Counted from the stretch's first letter, positions 34,008 to 43,957 are shown. The stretch: DNA of 64,000 nucleotides from Evansella sp. AB-P1 (GCF_029688925.1 NZ_JARUKY010000014.1:51115-115114); one strand, 5' to 3'. Notes: generated from the letters alone by a model not told the origin. Numbers and translations: made by a program.

Positions 34008-36225
34008 TTCTACCTTCCCCCTGCCGTAAAACATCGTAATCAAATAGTTTATAAGCAAGCATTAAATTAAACCGTTCCTCTGCGTCATCAATGTCCATGT
34101 TTAGTACATCATGTATTTTTTCCAACCGATACTTTAAAGAACTACGGTGAATTTGGAGAGCTTCGGAAGTCTCCTTTATATTCCCTTTACATTGCAAGTA
34201 CACCCGAAGTGTTTGGAATAGATCGGCATTCTTTTCCCTGCCATACTTTTGAAGTTGCTCCAGGTATTTTTTGAAAAATAAAGTAACAGCCTGTTGATCA
34301 CTTAGATAATACAAAACAGTATCACTACCTAATTCATCAAAACTTAGAAAGCCCTTCTTCGGAAAACGGTTCATTACAATATTTAAAGCCTGAATCCCTT
34401 GTTTATATACAAGATAATAATCATCAACGGTAGATGTTGTCTGACTCGTTCCTAGAAAGACATCCATGGTCTGACGGTGTCCTTTTATTACTTTTTTTAC
34501 CTTTAAATAGAGACTAGACCAGTAATCCTTATTAGACTTTTCCTGACTTTCTGGAACAATGACTAGGAAATAGCCATCCTTCCTTGTGAAAATGATCCCT
34601 TCCTCCGATTTGGATAGTCTTTCCCGTACATAGTCCCAAATCCACGATTTCTCCGCTTGGCTTTCCAAGATGTTCCCTTTATTCTCTGTCCTGTTTCGAA
34701 TGGAAAAAACTCCGATTCGATGAGAATCAAATAAGTTCCAGTTTAACGTAGTTGCATATTCAATTATTTTTTCCACTTTCTCTATCTTCTGGTCTAGTAG
34801 TTGGGCGATAAATCGTTCTTTCACCTGTTCTCTCACGTCGAAACCTAATTTTTGCTTGATAAATTGAACAGCGAACACATTGCGGACGAAGTTTAACATC
34901 ATCTGTAGAACCAAATCCACATCATCCTTACGTAATGTTAAACCTATGTACCCAAGTATCTCTCCACCTCCAACGATTTTCCAGACACCTAATTGATCTG
35001 TGTCATCCAAAATGACCCAGCATACCATGTCCTTTTGCTGTAATAGAAATTTCCTTTCCCGTTCCACACATGCAAAGATGTTTTCCGCATCCTTTGATTT
35101 TGGATCATGCATGACGTGAGAGATGGGGCGTAAAAATCGATCAAAAAGGAACACAGAAGTACCGATAGCCCGGGAAAGGTAAGTGGAGATTTGGGTAAAG
35201 CCATTCTCTTCAATCGTCTGCTTTAACAAGTTCTGTTGGTAGTTCATCACTGTTTCCAGACGACTTTTATATTCTTTTTCTATCTTGTATAAACGGGCAT
35301 TTTCCACCAACGCACTGACATGTGAAGATAGAAATCGTAGGAGTTGTAAGTTCTCTTGGGTGAAAGCCTGGGGCTCCTGTTTTTCTACTACTAAAACACC
35401 TATTGTTTTCAAGTTCACCACAAAAGGAAGTGTCACTTTTGGGCCACCAGGTTGTTCAAAGTAAGGGAATATTTCCTTTAAATTATATTGTTCCTTCAGC
35501 TCAATCAATTCAGCTGCATACACATTACCAAAGAAAGGACGTTGAAACAGTAAACAATTAGCTTCTTCATCGTAGAGATAAACATACGATTTCTCAGCAT
35601 TTGTACCTTTTCCTGCCTGCTCAACAATATTGCCAATCACTTGCTCAAGTGCCTCTCCTTCTTTATAAGCACTTTCTTTCAACAATTGGAGTCCTTTGAT
35701 TTTTATCATTTCATTTTCTTTCGAACGCGCTAGGTCTATTGCCGTTGCAACATCTTTTCCAAATTCTTCGAAAAGCTTTTCTGCATCCTGCAACAGTGGG
35801 ACAGACGAATGAAAGCCTATCACACATAGTCCCATACTCCTTTCATGATCATGCCTAATAGGAACTGTAAACCACGTTTGAAAGTCCTCTGCCAATAACC
35901 CTTCATAAAGAACACACTCTTTCCACCCGTTGTCCTCCACGGAGTTTTGTGCTTTATGAAATAAATGGACAAAGCATTGGTCTTCTGACAGGGGAAACAA
36001 TCTTTCAAGTTGTGAAGCTTCTCCTTTTTTTATCGATGGCGTTAACAGTCCATTTTCCCTTAGGAGAATACCTACATAATCACAAGAAAACTGTTTTTGG
36101 AATGAACCAACAAGGTAATGGAGGGTCTCATCGATCGTACTGAATTGGAGTAATTGTCGTGCTGTCTTACGGAGGTGATTATTAATTTTTTCTACTAAGA
36201 TTTTTTCCTTTTTAACATTCAGCAT
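33997..36225 (-). CDS. PucR-type transcriptional regulator with GAF domains (paralogue 1)
   Basis: 742 residues. Residues 30-170 and 195-320 look like GAF sensor domains; the middle contains a GGDEF-like helper region of PucR proteins; the C-terminal 60 residues are the PucR helix-turn-helix (LQIHRSSLKYRLEKIHDVLN). It is about 60 per cent alike over its length to the protein at 37627 by eye. It heads the dehydratase/CoA-transferase operon and overlaps its second gene, so it probably controls that pathway in response to an aromatic ligand. Two conserved operator-like sites lie just upstream. Confidence 0.85.
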   Translation of the reverse strand: MLNVKKEKILVEKINNHLRKTARQLLQFSTIDETLHYLVGSFQKQFSCDYVGILLRENGLLTPSIKKGEASQLERLFPLSEDQCFVHLFHKAQNSVEDNGWKECVLYEGLLAEDFQTWFTVPIRHDHERSMGLCVIGFHSSVPLLQDAEKLFEEFGKDVATAIDLARSKENEMIKIKGLQLLKESAYKEGEALEQVIGNIVEQAGKGTNAEKSYVYLYDEEANCLLFQRPFFGNVYAAELIELKEQYNLKEIFPYFEQPGGPKVTLPFVVNLKTIGVLVVEKQEPQAFTQENLQLLRFLSSHVSALVENARLYKIEKEYKSRLETVMNYQQNLLKQTIEENGFTQISTYLSRAIGTSVFLFDRFLRPISHVMHDPKSKDAENIFACVERERKFLLQQKDMVCWVILDDTDQLGVWKIVGGGEILGYIGLTLRKDDVDLVLQMMLNFVRNVFAVQFIKQKLGFDVREQVKERFIAQLLDQKIEKVEKIIEYATTLNWNLFDSHRIGVFSIRNRTENKGNILESQAEKSWIWDYVRERLSKSEEGIIFTRKDGYFLVIVPESQEKSNKDYWSSLYLKVKKVIKGHRQTMDVFLGTSQTTSTVDDYYLVYKQGIQALNIVMNRFPKKGFLSFDELGSDTVLYYLSDQQAVTLFFKKYLEQLQKYGREKNADLFQTLRVYLQCKGNIKETSEALQIHRSSLKYRLEKIHDVLNMDIDDAEERFNLMLAYKLFDYDVLRQGEGRNDD

Positions 36226-36274
36226 CTGATTTCCCCCTTACTCCAATTATAGTGAGTAAAGGTGATGACAAATA

Positions 36275-36289
36275 CGTTCACCGCGCACT
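36275..36289 (-). promoter_or_regulatory. Conserved operator-like site 2 (proximal), PucR1 operon
   Basis: AGTGCGCGGTGAACG on the minus strand. It is followed after exactly 23 bp by TATAAT (36246-36251), 20 bases before the ATG at 36225. Confidence 0.65.
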
Positions 36290-36307
36290 AAATATCCATT
36301 GTTCATT

Positions 36308-36322
36308 CGTTAACTGTGTAGG
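36308..36322 (-). promoter_or_regulatory. Conserved operator-like site 3 (distal), PucR1 operon
   Basis: CCTACACAGTTAACG on the minus strand, 33 bp upstream of site 2, the same tandem spacing as in the TRAP promoter. Confidence 0.65.
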
Positions 36323-36329
36323 ATTATAC

Positions 36330-37544
36330 TTAGAGGTTTAGTCGTTCTTTTGAAGTGGGAGCTTTTGTTTTATGAGAGCTTTGATAGAAAAAATGAATAA
36401 ATAAAGCTGCACCAATTGGAATGAGCAACAATACGAACATCGTTTGATAGCCTGTTACATTTGCAACTATTCCCCATAGAATAGCACCTAGTCCAAAACC
36501 AACATCTGTACTAAGGAGTAAAGTACTATTGGCTGTCCCTCGATTTTTCTTAGTAGAACGAGAAACGACCATTGCCTGTAGGCTCGGGTGCATGGATCCA
36601 TATCCAATTCCATAAAATACGGCTGCTAGTAAAAATAAAATTAATGACTCTGCAATAACGATGAGGATGATAGCTACACCAAGGAAAATAAGTCCTGGAA
36701 GTATCACAACACGATACCCTTTTCTATCAACCAATTTGCCTGACATTGGGCGAATGATAAGTAAGGTTAAAGCAAATACCGTAAAGAAATAACCAATATT
36801 ATCAATCTCATATTGAAGTGCGTATAACGCAATAAACGTTATAATTGCACTGAAGGTCAATGAAATACAAAAGTTTACGATTGATGGCTTTAATGCATTG
36901 ATGTCTATAAAATTGCTTTTTACATTAAAAAGATCTTTCACCGTTCCACTTCCCTTATCATCAGAAGGAAGTTTGATCATGATACTCATTAATGTTCCTA
37001 GTAATAACAGAGAGGAGGCGAAAAGAAACAACACCTTAAAATCCCATACATTGATAATATGTAGACCAAGAGCTGGAGCAATGGCGATGGAGAAGACAGT
37101 ACTTAATCCATAGTACCCCATCCCTACTCCGAGACGATTATTTGGTATAGCAATGGTTGCGATTGTGATTGTTGCCGTTGTAACAATTCCCCATCCGATT
37201 CCATGGACCAACCTCAGGAATATTAAGTAGCCTATTTGATCAGCAAATTGATACAGGAAGATCGAAAACACACAAATCAGTAAACCAATGAAACAAATAT
37301 TTCTGCGGTTCCATATATCAATTGCTTTTCCTGAAAATGGGCGCACAAGAATGGTTGTGAAGGTTAGAATCCCTACTACCATACCAACCATTATTTCTGT
37401 AAACCCTAATTGCTGTTCAACATAAATTGGCAAAGTCGGTGTTAAGATTTGAAAACTAATTGACGAACAAAAATTCACGAATAGAATGAGGAGGAAGTTT
37501 CGATTAAATAATGAACTATTTTCCTCTGCTATGGGGTTATTCAC
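36330..37544 (-). CDS. MFS transporter
   Basis: 404 residues with 12 hydrophobic segments and a GTG start after AAAGGGAG. The loop 2-3 signature is recognisable in FSGKAIDIWNRRNICFIGL and again after helix 8 as MSGKLVDRKGYRVVIL. It lies between the two PucR genes, so import of an aromatic acid or export of a toxic intermediate is likely. Family-level resemblance is to drug/sugar-type MFS proteins; the substrate cannot be read. Confidence 0.8.
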   Translation of the reverse strand: MNNPIAEENSSLFNRNFLLILFVNFCSSISFQILTPTLPIYVEQQLGFTEIMVGMVVGILTFTTILVRPFSGKAIDIWNRRNICFIGLLICVFSIFLYQFADQIGYLIFLRLVHGIGWGIVTTATITIATIAIPNNRLGVGMGYYGLSTVFSIAIAPALGLHIINVWDFKVLFLFASSLLLLGTLMSIMIKLPSDDKGSGTVKDLFNVKSNFIDINALKPSIVNFCISLTFSAIITFIALYALQYEIDNIGYFFTVFALTLLIIRPMSGKLVDRKGYRVVILPGLIFLGVAIILIVIAESLILFLLAAVFYGIGYGSMHPSLQAMVVSRSTKKNRGTANSTLLLSTDVGFGLGAILWGIVANVTGYQTMFVLLLIPIGAALFIHFFYQSSHKTKAPTSKERLNL

Positions 37545-37568
37545 TTTTTCATCTCCCTTTCGAGGACG

Positions 37569-37606
37569 GGAAAAAAGAGACCAATCCTCTTTCGCGAAGG
37601 TCCCAT
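37569..37606 (-). terminator. Terminator after the second PucR gene
   Basis: On the minus strand GGGACC pairs with GGTCTC (one G-U pair), with extra pairing of the flanks, followed by TTTTTT. Confidence 0.6.
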
Positions 37607-37626
37607 TCTCCTCTTTGTTCTTTCAT

Positions 37627-39852
37627 TTAGGTTTGATGATGATTTAAGTCATAAAGCTTATAAGCAAGCATAAGGTTGAAGCGGTTTTCTGAATCATCAA
37701 TATCCATCTCTAGAACATCTCTTATTTTTTCTAATCGATACTTTAACGAGCTTCGATGAATAAAAAGCTCTTCTGATGTATCCTTAATATTTCCTTTGCA
37801 GTTTAAGTAAATCCTTAGTGTATCAAACAAATCCGTATTTCGTTCCTGCTGGTATTTTAGGAGAGGAGTTAAGTATTTCTGTAAAAACAATCCTGCGGCC
37901 TGCTGATCATTTAGATTGTATAGGACAGTGTAGCAACCTAATTCATCAAACGTTAAAAACCCTCGTTCAGGAAAGCGGTTACAAGAAATTTGAAGAGCCT
38001 GTAGTGCTTGTTTGAAACTGATATAATAGTCTTCTATTTTTTCGGCGATTTGGCTCACTCCTAAGTGAGTTTCCATCTCATGACCTTGATGTTTCAGCAT
38101 CTTGCTCACTTTCCGGTATAAGTAAGCCCAATAATCTGTTCGAGAATCTTCATGCTCCATAGGCACGATCACAATGAAATGATCTTCTTTCCGTGTAAAG
38201 ATGATGCTCGGTTCGATTTTAGATAAGTTCTCTCGGATGTAGTCCCAAATCCATGTCTTTCTCGCTTCAATCTCCAATAAGTTCCCCTTCTCTTCTTTCG
38301 AACCTTTCACTTGAAAAGAAAATATACCAATACGATGTGGTTCAAACATATTCCAGTTTAGTATATTAGCATATTCAATAATCTCTTCTTTCCGTTCGAT
38401 CTCCTGCTCAAACAATTGTCCTATGAAGCTGTCCTTCACTTGTTCCTTTACATCGATTACTAACTTTTGCTTAATAAATTGGACAGCATACACATTTATC
38501 ACATAATTCAAGGTCATTCTCAAAACCATGTCTACACTTTTTTGAGGAATCACTAATCCCATATAACCAAGGACGTCTCCACCACCAACAATCTTCCACA
38601 GCCCCATTTCATTATAGTCATCCAGTAACATCCAGTTTTCCATAGTAAAATTTTGCAGCAAGTTTTTCTTATCTTCCTCCACACGAACAAGGATCTCCTC
38701 TGCTTCCAACTCTTCTTTGTCTGATAGACGATGAGAAATTGGCCGCAAAAAGCGATCGAATAAAAAGACCGAGTATCCAACCACATCAGACAAATAAGTG
38801 GAGATACCGCTGAAACCTTCCTCATCAATCGTAAGTTTTAAAAGGTCCTGCTGGTGATTCATAAACGTCTCTAGACGGGACTTATGCTCCTTTTCATTCT
38901 TATACAAGCGTGCATTTTCTACTAAGGCTGAAACGTGTGATGATAAAAAACGTAATAAGTGCAGGTTATCCTTAGTAAAAATACCTCCCCTGCTCTTCTT
39001 CACATGTAAAATACCTATCGTCTTTAAATTAACAACAAGGGGAATCGTAATTTCCGTCCCACCTGGTTCATCAAAATAAGGGAAAATTTCCTTCAGATCA
39101 TATTTATCTTCCAAATCGATTTTCTTCGACGCAATAATCTCTCCGTAAGCGGGCTCCTGAAAAAGGAGACAATTGACCTCATCATCATATAAATATACAT
39201 TTGCTATCTCGGAATTTGTTCCTTTTCCTGCACGTTCTACAATATTACTGACAATCTGTTCTAATGCAGAACCACCTAGAAAGGAACTCTCCTTCAGCCA
39301 TTCTAAACCTTTTATTTTATTCAATTCTTTTTCTTTTGACTTTGCCAAATCAATGGCTGTTGCTATATCTTTCCCATACTCTTCAAATAACTTTTCTGCA
39401 CCCATCAGTAGGGGAATGGGAGATCGAAAACCTATGACACATAACCCCATACTCCCTTCTTGATCTTGCCTAATTGGAACCGTAAACCACGTTTGAAAGT
39501 TCTCTGCTTCTAGCCCTTCAAAAAAACTGCAGTGCCTTTGAACGGAAATGAGATCATCTGATGAGAAGGATTCTGTAAATAAACTAGGTAAAAATTTATC
39601 ATCCTCTATAGGAAAAACTTGTTCTAAATGGGGCGCATCACCAATCTTTATCTTAGTAACTAGTTTTCTATTTTCTTTAAAAATGATGGAGACATAATCA
39701 CATGCCAATTGCTCTCGAAATGCATCTACTAGAAAATGCAATGTTTCATCCAGAGTGTTAAAACGTAATAACTGTCTAGCAGTATTCCTTAAATGATTAT
39801 CAATTTTTTCTAACAGTTTGTCTTGCTTTTTAGTCTTGTACATCCCTTCCAC
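37627..39852 (-). CDS. PucR-type transcriptional regulator with GAF domains (paralogue 2)
   Basis: 741 residues, collinear with the 33997 protein: the same N-terminus (KIDNHLRNTARQLLRFNTLD), the same linker (SHVSALVENARLYKNEKEHK) and the same helix-turn-helix (LFIHRSSLKYRLEKIRDVLE). The two arose by duplication. No conserved 15-bp site is visible upstream of this gene. It may sense a different pathway intermediate or act with its paralogue on the shared operator. Confidence 0.85.
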   Translation of the reverse strand: MEGMYKTKKQDKLLEKIDNHLRNTARQLLRFNTLDETLHFLVDAFREQLACDYVSIIFKENRKLVTKIKIGDAPHLEQVFPIEDDKFLPSLFTESFSSDDLISVQRHCSFFEGLEAENFQTWFTVPIRQDQEGSMGLCVIGFRSPIPLLMGAEKLFEEYGKDIATAIDLAKSKEKELNKIKGLEWLKESSFLGGSALEQIVSNIVERAGKGTNSEIANVYLYDDEVNCLLFQEPAYGEIIASKKIDLEDKYDLKEIFPYFDEPGGTEITIPLVVNLKTIGILHVKKSRGGIFTKDNLHLLRFLSSHVSALVENARLYKNEKEHKSRLETFMNHQQDLLKLTIDEEGFSGISTYLSDVVGYSVFLFDRFLRPISHRLSDKEELEAEEILVRVEEDKKNLLQNFTMENWMLLDDYNEMGLWKIVGGGDVLGYMGLVIPQKSVDMVLRMTLNYVINVYAVQFIKQKLVIDVKEQVKDSFIGQLFEQEIERKEEIIEYANILNWNMFEPHRIGIFSFQVKGSKEEKGNLLEIEARKTWIWDYIRENLSKIEPSIIFTRKEDHFIVIVPMEHEDSRTDYWAYLYRKVSKMLKHQGHEMETHLGVSQIAEKIEDYYISFKQALQALQISCNRFPERGFLTFDELGCYTVLYNLNDQQAAGLFLQKYLTPLLKYQQERNTDLFDTLRIYLNCKGNIKDTSEELFIHRSSLKYRLEKIRDVLEMDIDDSENRFNLMLAYKLYDLNHHQT

Positions 39853-39929
39853 CCCCTAATATGATTTTAACATAATTTTTAGAATAGAAAGAATATTCGA
39901 AAATACCAATAATTTCATTCATAAAATTA

Positions 39930-39968
39930 AAAACGGAATTCCAGCACGACTACTAGAATCCGCTTTTT
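39930..39968 (-). terminator. Terminator of the TRAP operon
   Basis: Minus strand GCGGATTC and GAATTCCG arms, then TTTTTAATTTT, 25 bases beyond the stop at 39994. Confidence 0.7.
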
Positions 39969-39993
39969 ATAGGGGAATGATAAACAATCAATA

Positions 39994-41922
39994 CTAGGAT
40001 GCTTTCATTAAGGGTACTTTTTTATTGGAATTATAAATATAGGCAACTAACGGAAGGAATAGTAACACTCCTATGACAGAAGTAATCGTATTTGGTAATA
40101 ACAGTAATATGGCTAAAGCAACCAAAACTACTCTTTCTATTGGAGACAAATGTCTAAACAGATAACCTTCTGAAGCAATGGAAAGTGCAAGTAGAGCAGT
40201 AAAAGCAAAAAACACGGCAAGGAGTATGGCTACTACACTATAATCGTGGATCAACAATTCCGGTCGATACATAAAATAGAAAGGCAGAATGAACGCCGGT
40301 AACCCTAATCGGACAGAAGCCATTGCCGCCGGCCAAAAATCACATTTTGCTATTCCCGATGCTACCATCGGATTGATAGCTAGAGGTGGAGTAATCGCTG
40401 CAAGAATGGAAACATAAAAGACGAACATATGGGCACTTAAAAGGGAAGCGCCTGCATCTACTAATGCTGGTGCACCTAGAAGTGCAACGAGTATATAGGC
40501 ACTCACACTTGGCATACCCATGCCAAAGATTAAACACGCTAAAGCGGTTAATAAAAGTAATGGAAGAAAATACCCTCCGGAAATTTGGATTAATAAATTT
40601 GAAAACTTTTGAGCTAACCCTGTCGTTACCATCATCTCAATGGCAATCCCAACTAAAGCCATAAATATGAAAAGTGGAGCTCCTGTTCTGGCTGATTGAT
40701 CTAATCCACTATAAACATCCTTGATCAGAAGCTTCAATCCTTCCCACTTGAAGGAATATTTAATAAGATAGCGAATCAAAGAAAATCCTACCATAAATAC
40801 AATCGTCCAAACGACTGACATTCCTGCAGGAAACCCTGTTGATAACAAGTAAACAAGGATACCAATTGCTACTAAAAGATGAAAATAGTCCTTTAGAATT
40901 TTCCATACAGAATCCTTTTTTTCATCTTCTTTTTTATCAATAGGAGTTACCTTTTCCTTATTCGCCCTTAACTCTACTGAAACAGATAGGTAGAAATAGA
41001 ATAATAGTGCAGGAATGAGTGCAGCAATTGCAATGGAGAAGTATGGTATACTAGTCAACCCAACCATGACGAAAGCAACGGATCCCATAATCGGTGGCAT
41101 GATCTGCGCACCTGTGGAGGCGACACTCTCTACTCCTGCTGCATAGTGTGGTCGATATCCTGCTGACTTCATCATCGGAATGGTAAAGGAACCTGTCGTT
41201 GCCACATTTGCGGTTGTACTACCTACGATTGATCCCATAAACATACTCGTCAAAACGGAAGCCTGTGCAGGTCCAGAACGAAACTTATCTGCAAGCAACC
41301 AGCCTAATCGTAAAAACATATCCTTACCACCTAATACAGACAACAATCCAGCAAATACAAAGAGAGGGAAGATGAGTGTGGCACTGAGGGCCGTTAACCT
41401 ACCATAGATTCCTCCCATAAACATCGTGGAATATCCAATGATTCTTTCAACGGAAATACCACGGTGATATAGTGCTCCTGGAAACAGATTTCCGAAATAG
41501 GCGTACAACAGCATAAATAAAACAAAGATAGGTATGATCCAACCCCAATATCTGCGGGACGCTTCCCAGACAACAAGCATTAACATGGCACCCATGATTG
41601 TCAATGGTAACGTCATGATACCCATCAATTGATATAATTGCTGGAAATTAAAGTGAACATAAACTGTTACCACAAGGGACATCACAAGTAGCACGATGGT
41701 AAAAGCCTTCGATAAAACAGTTTGATCCTTTTTTAGTAGCTGAAGTAAGTAGAATAGAACAAGAGCAAACATGATATGAAGGTTCTTGAACATGTCCTGT
41801 CCAATTGGCATATAAAAGACAATGTATAAATGAGAAACAGCCATGATTACTGCTACGACAGATATTACCTTCTCTAATGAAAATTTGCGTTGTTGTTTTG
41901 TTAAGTCGTTCATTATATCCAC
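39994..41922 (-). CDS. TRAP transporter fused DctQ-DctM-type membrane subunit
   Basis: 642 residues and about 16-18 hydrophobic segments, the size of a fused 4TM-12TM TRAP permease. Landmarks are VFAGLLSVLGGKDMFLRLGW, GSIVGSTTANVATTGSFTIP and IFGMGMPSVSAYILVALLGAP, which belong to the large DctM-type subunit. It partners the TAXI binding protein encoded upstream and should drive uptake with a sodium or proton gradient. Its place among aromatic genes suggests an aromatic or short organic acid as substrate. Confidence 0.88.
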   Translation of the reverse strand: MDIMNDLTKQQRKFSLEKVISVVAVIMAVSHLYIVFYMPIGQDMFKNLHIMFALVLFYLLQLLKKDQTVLSKAFTIVLLVMSLVVTVYVHFNFQQLYQLMGIMTLPLTIMGAMLMLVVWEASRRYWGWIIPIFVLFMLLYAYFGNLFPGALYHRGISVERIIGYSTMFMGGIYGRLTALSATLIFPLFVFAGLLSVLGGKDMFLRLGWLLADKFRSGPAQASVLTSMFMGSIVGSTTANVATTGSFTIPMMKSAGYRPHYAAGVESVASTGAQIMPPIMGSVAFVMVGLTSIPYFSIAIAALIPALLFYFYLSVSVELRANKEKVTPIDKKEDEKKDSVWKILKDYFHLLVAIGILVYLLSTGFPAGMSVVWTIVFMVGFSLIRYLIKYSFKWEGLKLLIKDVYSGLDQSARTGAPLFIFMALVGIAIEMMVTTGLAQKFSNLLIQISGGYFLPLLLLTALACLIFGMGMPSVSAYILVALLGAPALVDAGASLLSAHMFVFYVSILAAITPPLAINPMVASGIAKCDFWPAAMASVRLGLPAFILPFYFMYRPELLIHDYSVVAILLAVFFAFTALLALSIASEGYLFRHLSPIERVVLVALAILLLLPNTITSVIGVLLFLPLVAYIYNSNKKVPLMKAS

Positions 41923-41944
41923 ACCTACCTTTCCTAATCATTGC

Positions 41945-41988
41945 TGCACCGTCAGCTACACGGATACTGAAATGAGCATGACGGTGCA
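41945..41988. repeat. Intercistronic hairpin between the TRAP genes
   Basis: TGCACCGTCA and TGACGGTGCA are perfect 10-bp arms around a 24-base loop, with no T-run. It lies between the abundant binding-protein gene and the permease gene and could protect the upstream message or lower permease expression. Confidence 0.6.
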
Positions 41989-42001
41989 TACTACGTGTCT
42001 A

Positions 42002-42985
42002 TTAATCTAGTTCCATCAAGCGATCTTCCCAGATTCCCGCTTCTTTGAAGTATTTAACAGCACCAGGATGTACTGGTAGTGTTTCAATGAGTCCGCTTGT
42101 AACATTTTCCGGAGAAACAGTCTCCAAATGAGGCGTGATTGCCATGAGATCATCTACATTTTCAACCAATGTTTTTGTAATCGTATATGCCAGATCCTCA
42201 GACATATCCGGTTTCACAGCGAACACCATCGGAGCACCATTTAATTCTAGTGGTTCATCCATGAACTCCGATACATCAGGTGAAATCGTTACAGCTGGGA
42301 ATCCAACATCTTCCATCATCTTGTTTACTTCTGGATCAAGCGGAATATATCGAACATCCATCGCTGCTTCCACTTCCATATTCAAAGGATATGGCTCTCC
42401 ATTTCTAAACAAGAGTGTTCCAGTATCTGTTCTTCCGCCAATAAATGCGTCCCCTTGTTCACTAATAGCCAAGTACACAGGATTCACATCGATACCTGCA
42501 AGGTCAAAGTATAATGACCAGAACAAATCTAATCCACTACCAGGCGTTCCAAACTGTACATCTTTTCCTTCTAGATCGTGTATTGTTTCAATATCTGAAT
42601 CGGCAGGTACGACGATCGCTTGGGTTAACGCCCCATATGACAGTAGCTGTACGGGATCATAATCTCCTCCCCCGAAAGGATCCTCTCCTTCCCACGCATC
42701 CATCATAGCAATGTTACTCGTATGACCTCCGTCAATATCACCATTGAACATTAGTACGATGTTTTCAACATTTCCGTCCGTCGCTACTGCTGAAAACCTT
42801 GCATCATCAACATGATCGTTTAATACACTACTAAAAGCTTCAAACACAATGTATCCATAAGATCCTTCTGTGGAAGAACCAAACACATATTCCTCATCTT
42901 CACTATTACAGCCACTTATAATGATTAGTGCAGCTAGTAAAAGCATGACGATCACATTTCTCTTCTTGTTTACTTTATTAAACAT
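42002..42985 (-). CDS. TAXI-family TRAP solute-binding lipoprotein
   Basis: 327 residues from the ATG at 42985; AAGGAG lies 8 bases upstream. It has a lipoprotein signal (LLLAALIIISGCNSEDEE), then the TAXI opening FGSSTEGSYGYIVFEAFSSVL, and IHDLEGKDVQFGTPGSGLDL typical of the family's ligand lobe. It probably captures the substrate outside the membrane and passes it to the 39994 permease. It is the first gene of its operon, under two conserved operator-like sites about 320-370 bp upstream. Confidence 0.88.
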   Translation of the reverse strand: MFNKVNKKRNVIVMLLLAALIIISGCNSEDEEYVFGSSTEGSYGYIVFEAFSSVLNDHVDDARFSAVATDGNVENIVLMFNGDIDGGHTSNIAMMDAWEGEDPFGGGDYDPVQLLSYGALTQAIVVPADSDIETIHDLEGKDVQFGTPGSGLDLFWSLYFDLAGIDVNPVYLAISEQGDAFIGGRTDTGTLLFRNGEPYPLNMEVEAAMDVRYIPLDPEVNKMMEDVGFPAVTISPDVSEFMDEPLELNGAPMVFAVKPDMSEDLAYTITKTLVENVDDLMAITPHLETVSPENVTSGLIETLPVHPGAVKYFKEAGIWEDRLMELD

Positions 42986-43280
42986 GTATTTCACTCCTTA
43001 TTAATTGTTATTTCAAAACACAGTATAGTTTCATAGGTTCATCAATCTATGAAAATCAAAAATTACTTAAGCAACCAAGAAGAGTAAGACCCTTCTCATT
43101 GTTAGCGTTTACATTTTGAATATTAAAAAAATTAAAGTGATAAAAATACCATCAGCATTTTCGTAAAAAAATAGTATTCCTATTTAATCATCTACTTGGT
43201 GGTTGTTTGGATGATCCGGGCCCGTATCGGAACAATTTCCTATCAACCCCTTTTTTCTAAAGGATCTTAATCTTATTACC

Positions 43281-43286
43281 ATTATA
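43281..43286 (-). promoter_or_regulatory. -10 hexamer of the TRAP operon promoter
   Basis: TATAAT on the minus strand, exactly 23 bp after the proximal conserved site. The resulting leader would be about 290 bases, with no gene or known riboswitch seen in it. Confidence 0.55.
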
Positions 43287-43309
43287 TTAATAGTATTAAC
43301 TAGATTAAA

Positions 43310-43324
43310 CGTTCACGAGATAGG
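43310..43324 (-). promoter_or_regulatory. Conserved operator-like site 4 (proximal), TRAP operon
   Basis: CCTATCTCGTGAACG on the minus strand, 23 bp from TATAAT. Confidence 0.6.
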
Positions 43325-43342
43325 AATTAAAAAGCTTCTAAC

Positions 43343-43357
43343 CGTTCATCGTGTAGG
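43343..43357 (-). promoter_or_regulatory. Conserved operator-like site 5 (distal), TRAP operon
   Basis: CCTACACGATGAACG on the minus strand, 33 bp upstream of site 4. Confidence 0.65.
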
Positions 43358-43502
43358 AGACAATGGAGAGGAACGGCGAATGACCAAACAGATTCGAGGA
43401 GGAAGAGATGTTTTCCCCGTCATTCGAGTATGGTGATGCAAAGATCAATAGTAATCGTTTACCGTTCTATATAACTAATCATAAGCTTGGCATACGACTA
43501 AA

Positions 43503-43931
43503 TCAACTAATCTGCAACGGTGCCGTTCTCCTACGTAGTAACCATTCTTTCTCAAATGAACGACCTTCCACCTTCCCCTTGATTCCAAACAGAATCTGTT
43601 CATCGTTCCTTTCTAATGGCTTGAAATAAATTTCTTGAACGGGGAGTTGCTTATTGATAAACGCTTCAAAAACATAACCAGTAGCATTTGGTTCAGAAGG
43701 GGACAGAACATAGACACCGCTTTCTTCCCCCATTTGAGAAGAATACAAAAACACATGTTGATCCTTCTCTTCAAATCGGTACGTTTCCCAATGCACAACT
43801 TCCCCTGTATCAGCTGCTTTTTGCATGCTTCCAAACATCATCGTATAAACTGGATCTGTAAAATCCACTACAAAACTATCACCTGACCAAGAACCTTTTA
43901 AAAAAGCTAATTTACTTATTAATTTCTCCAT
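43503..43931 (-). CDS. Small beta-barrel-like protein of unknown function downstream of thiolase
   Basis: 142 residues. The opening FLKGSWSGDSFVVDFTDP and the alternating hydrophobic pattern suggest a lipocalin or FABP-like barrel, similar in style to proteins of the DUF1579 or nitrobindin kind. AAGGAG lies 11 bases before the ATG. It follows the thiolase by 26 bases in the same transcript, so it probably binds a pathway compound or CoA ester. No catalytic motif is visible. Confidence 0.6.
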   Translation of the reverse strand: MEKLISKLAFLKGSWSGDSFVVDFTDPVYTMMFGSMQKAADTGEVVHWETYRFEEKDQHVFLYSSQMGEESGVYVLSPSEPNATGYVFEAFINKQLPVQEIYFKPLERNDEQILFGIKGKVEGRSFEKEWLLRRRTAPLQIS

Positions 43932-43957
43932 GAAAGTATAAACTCCTTTTCAATGGT

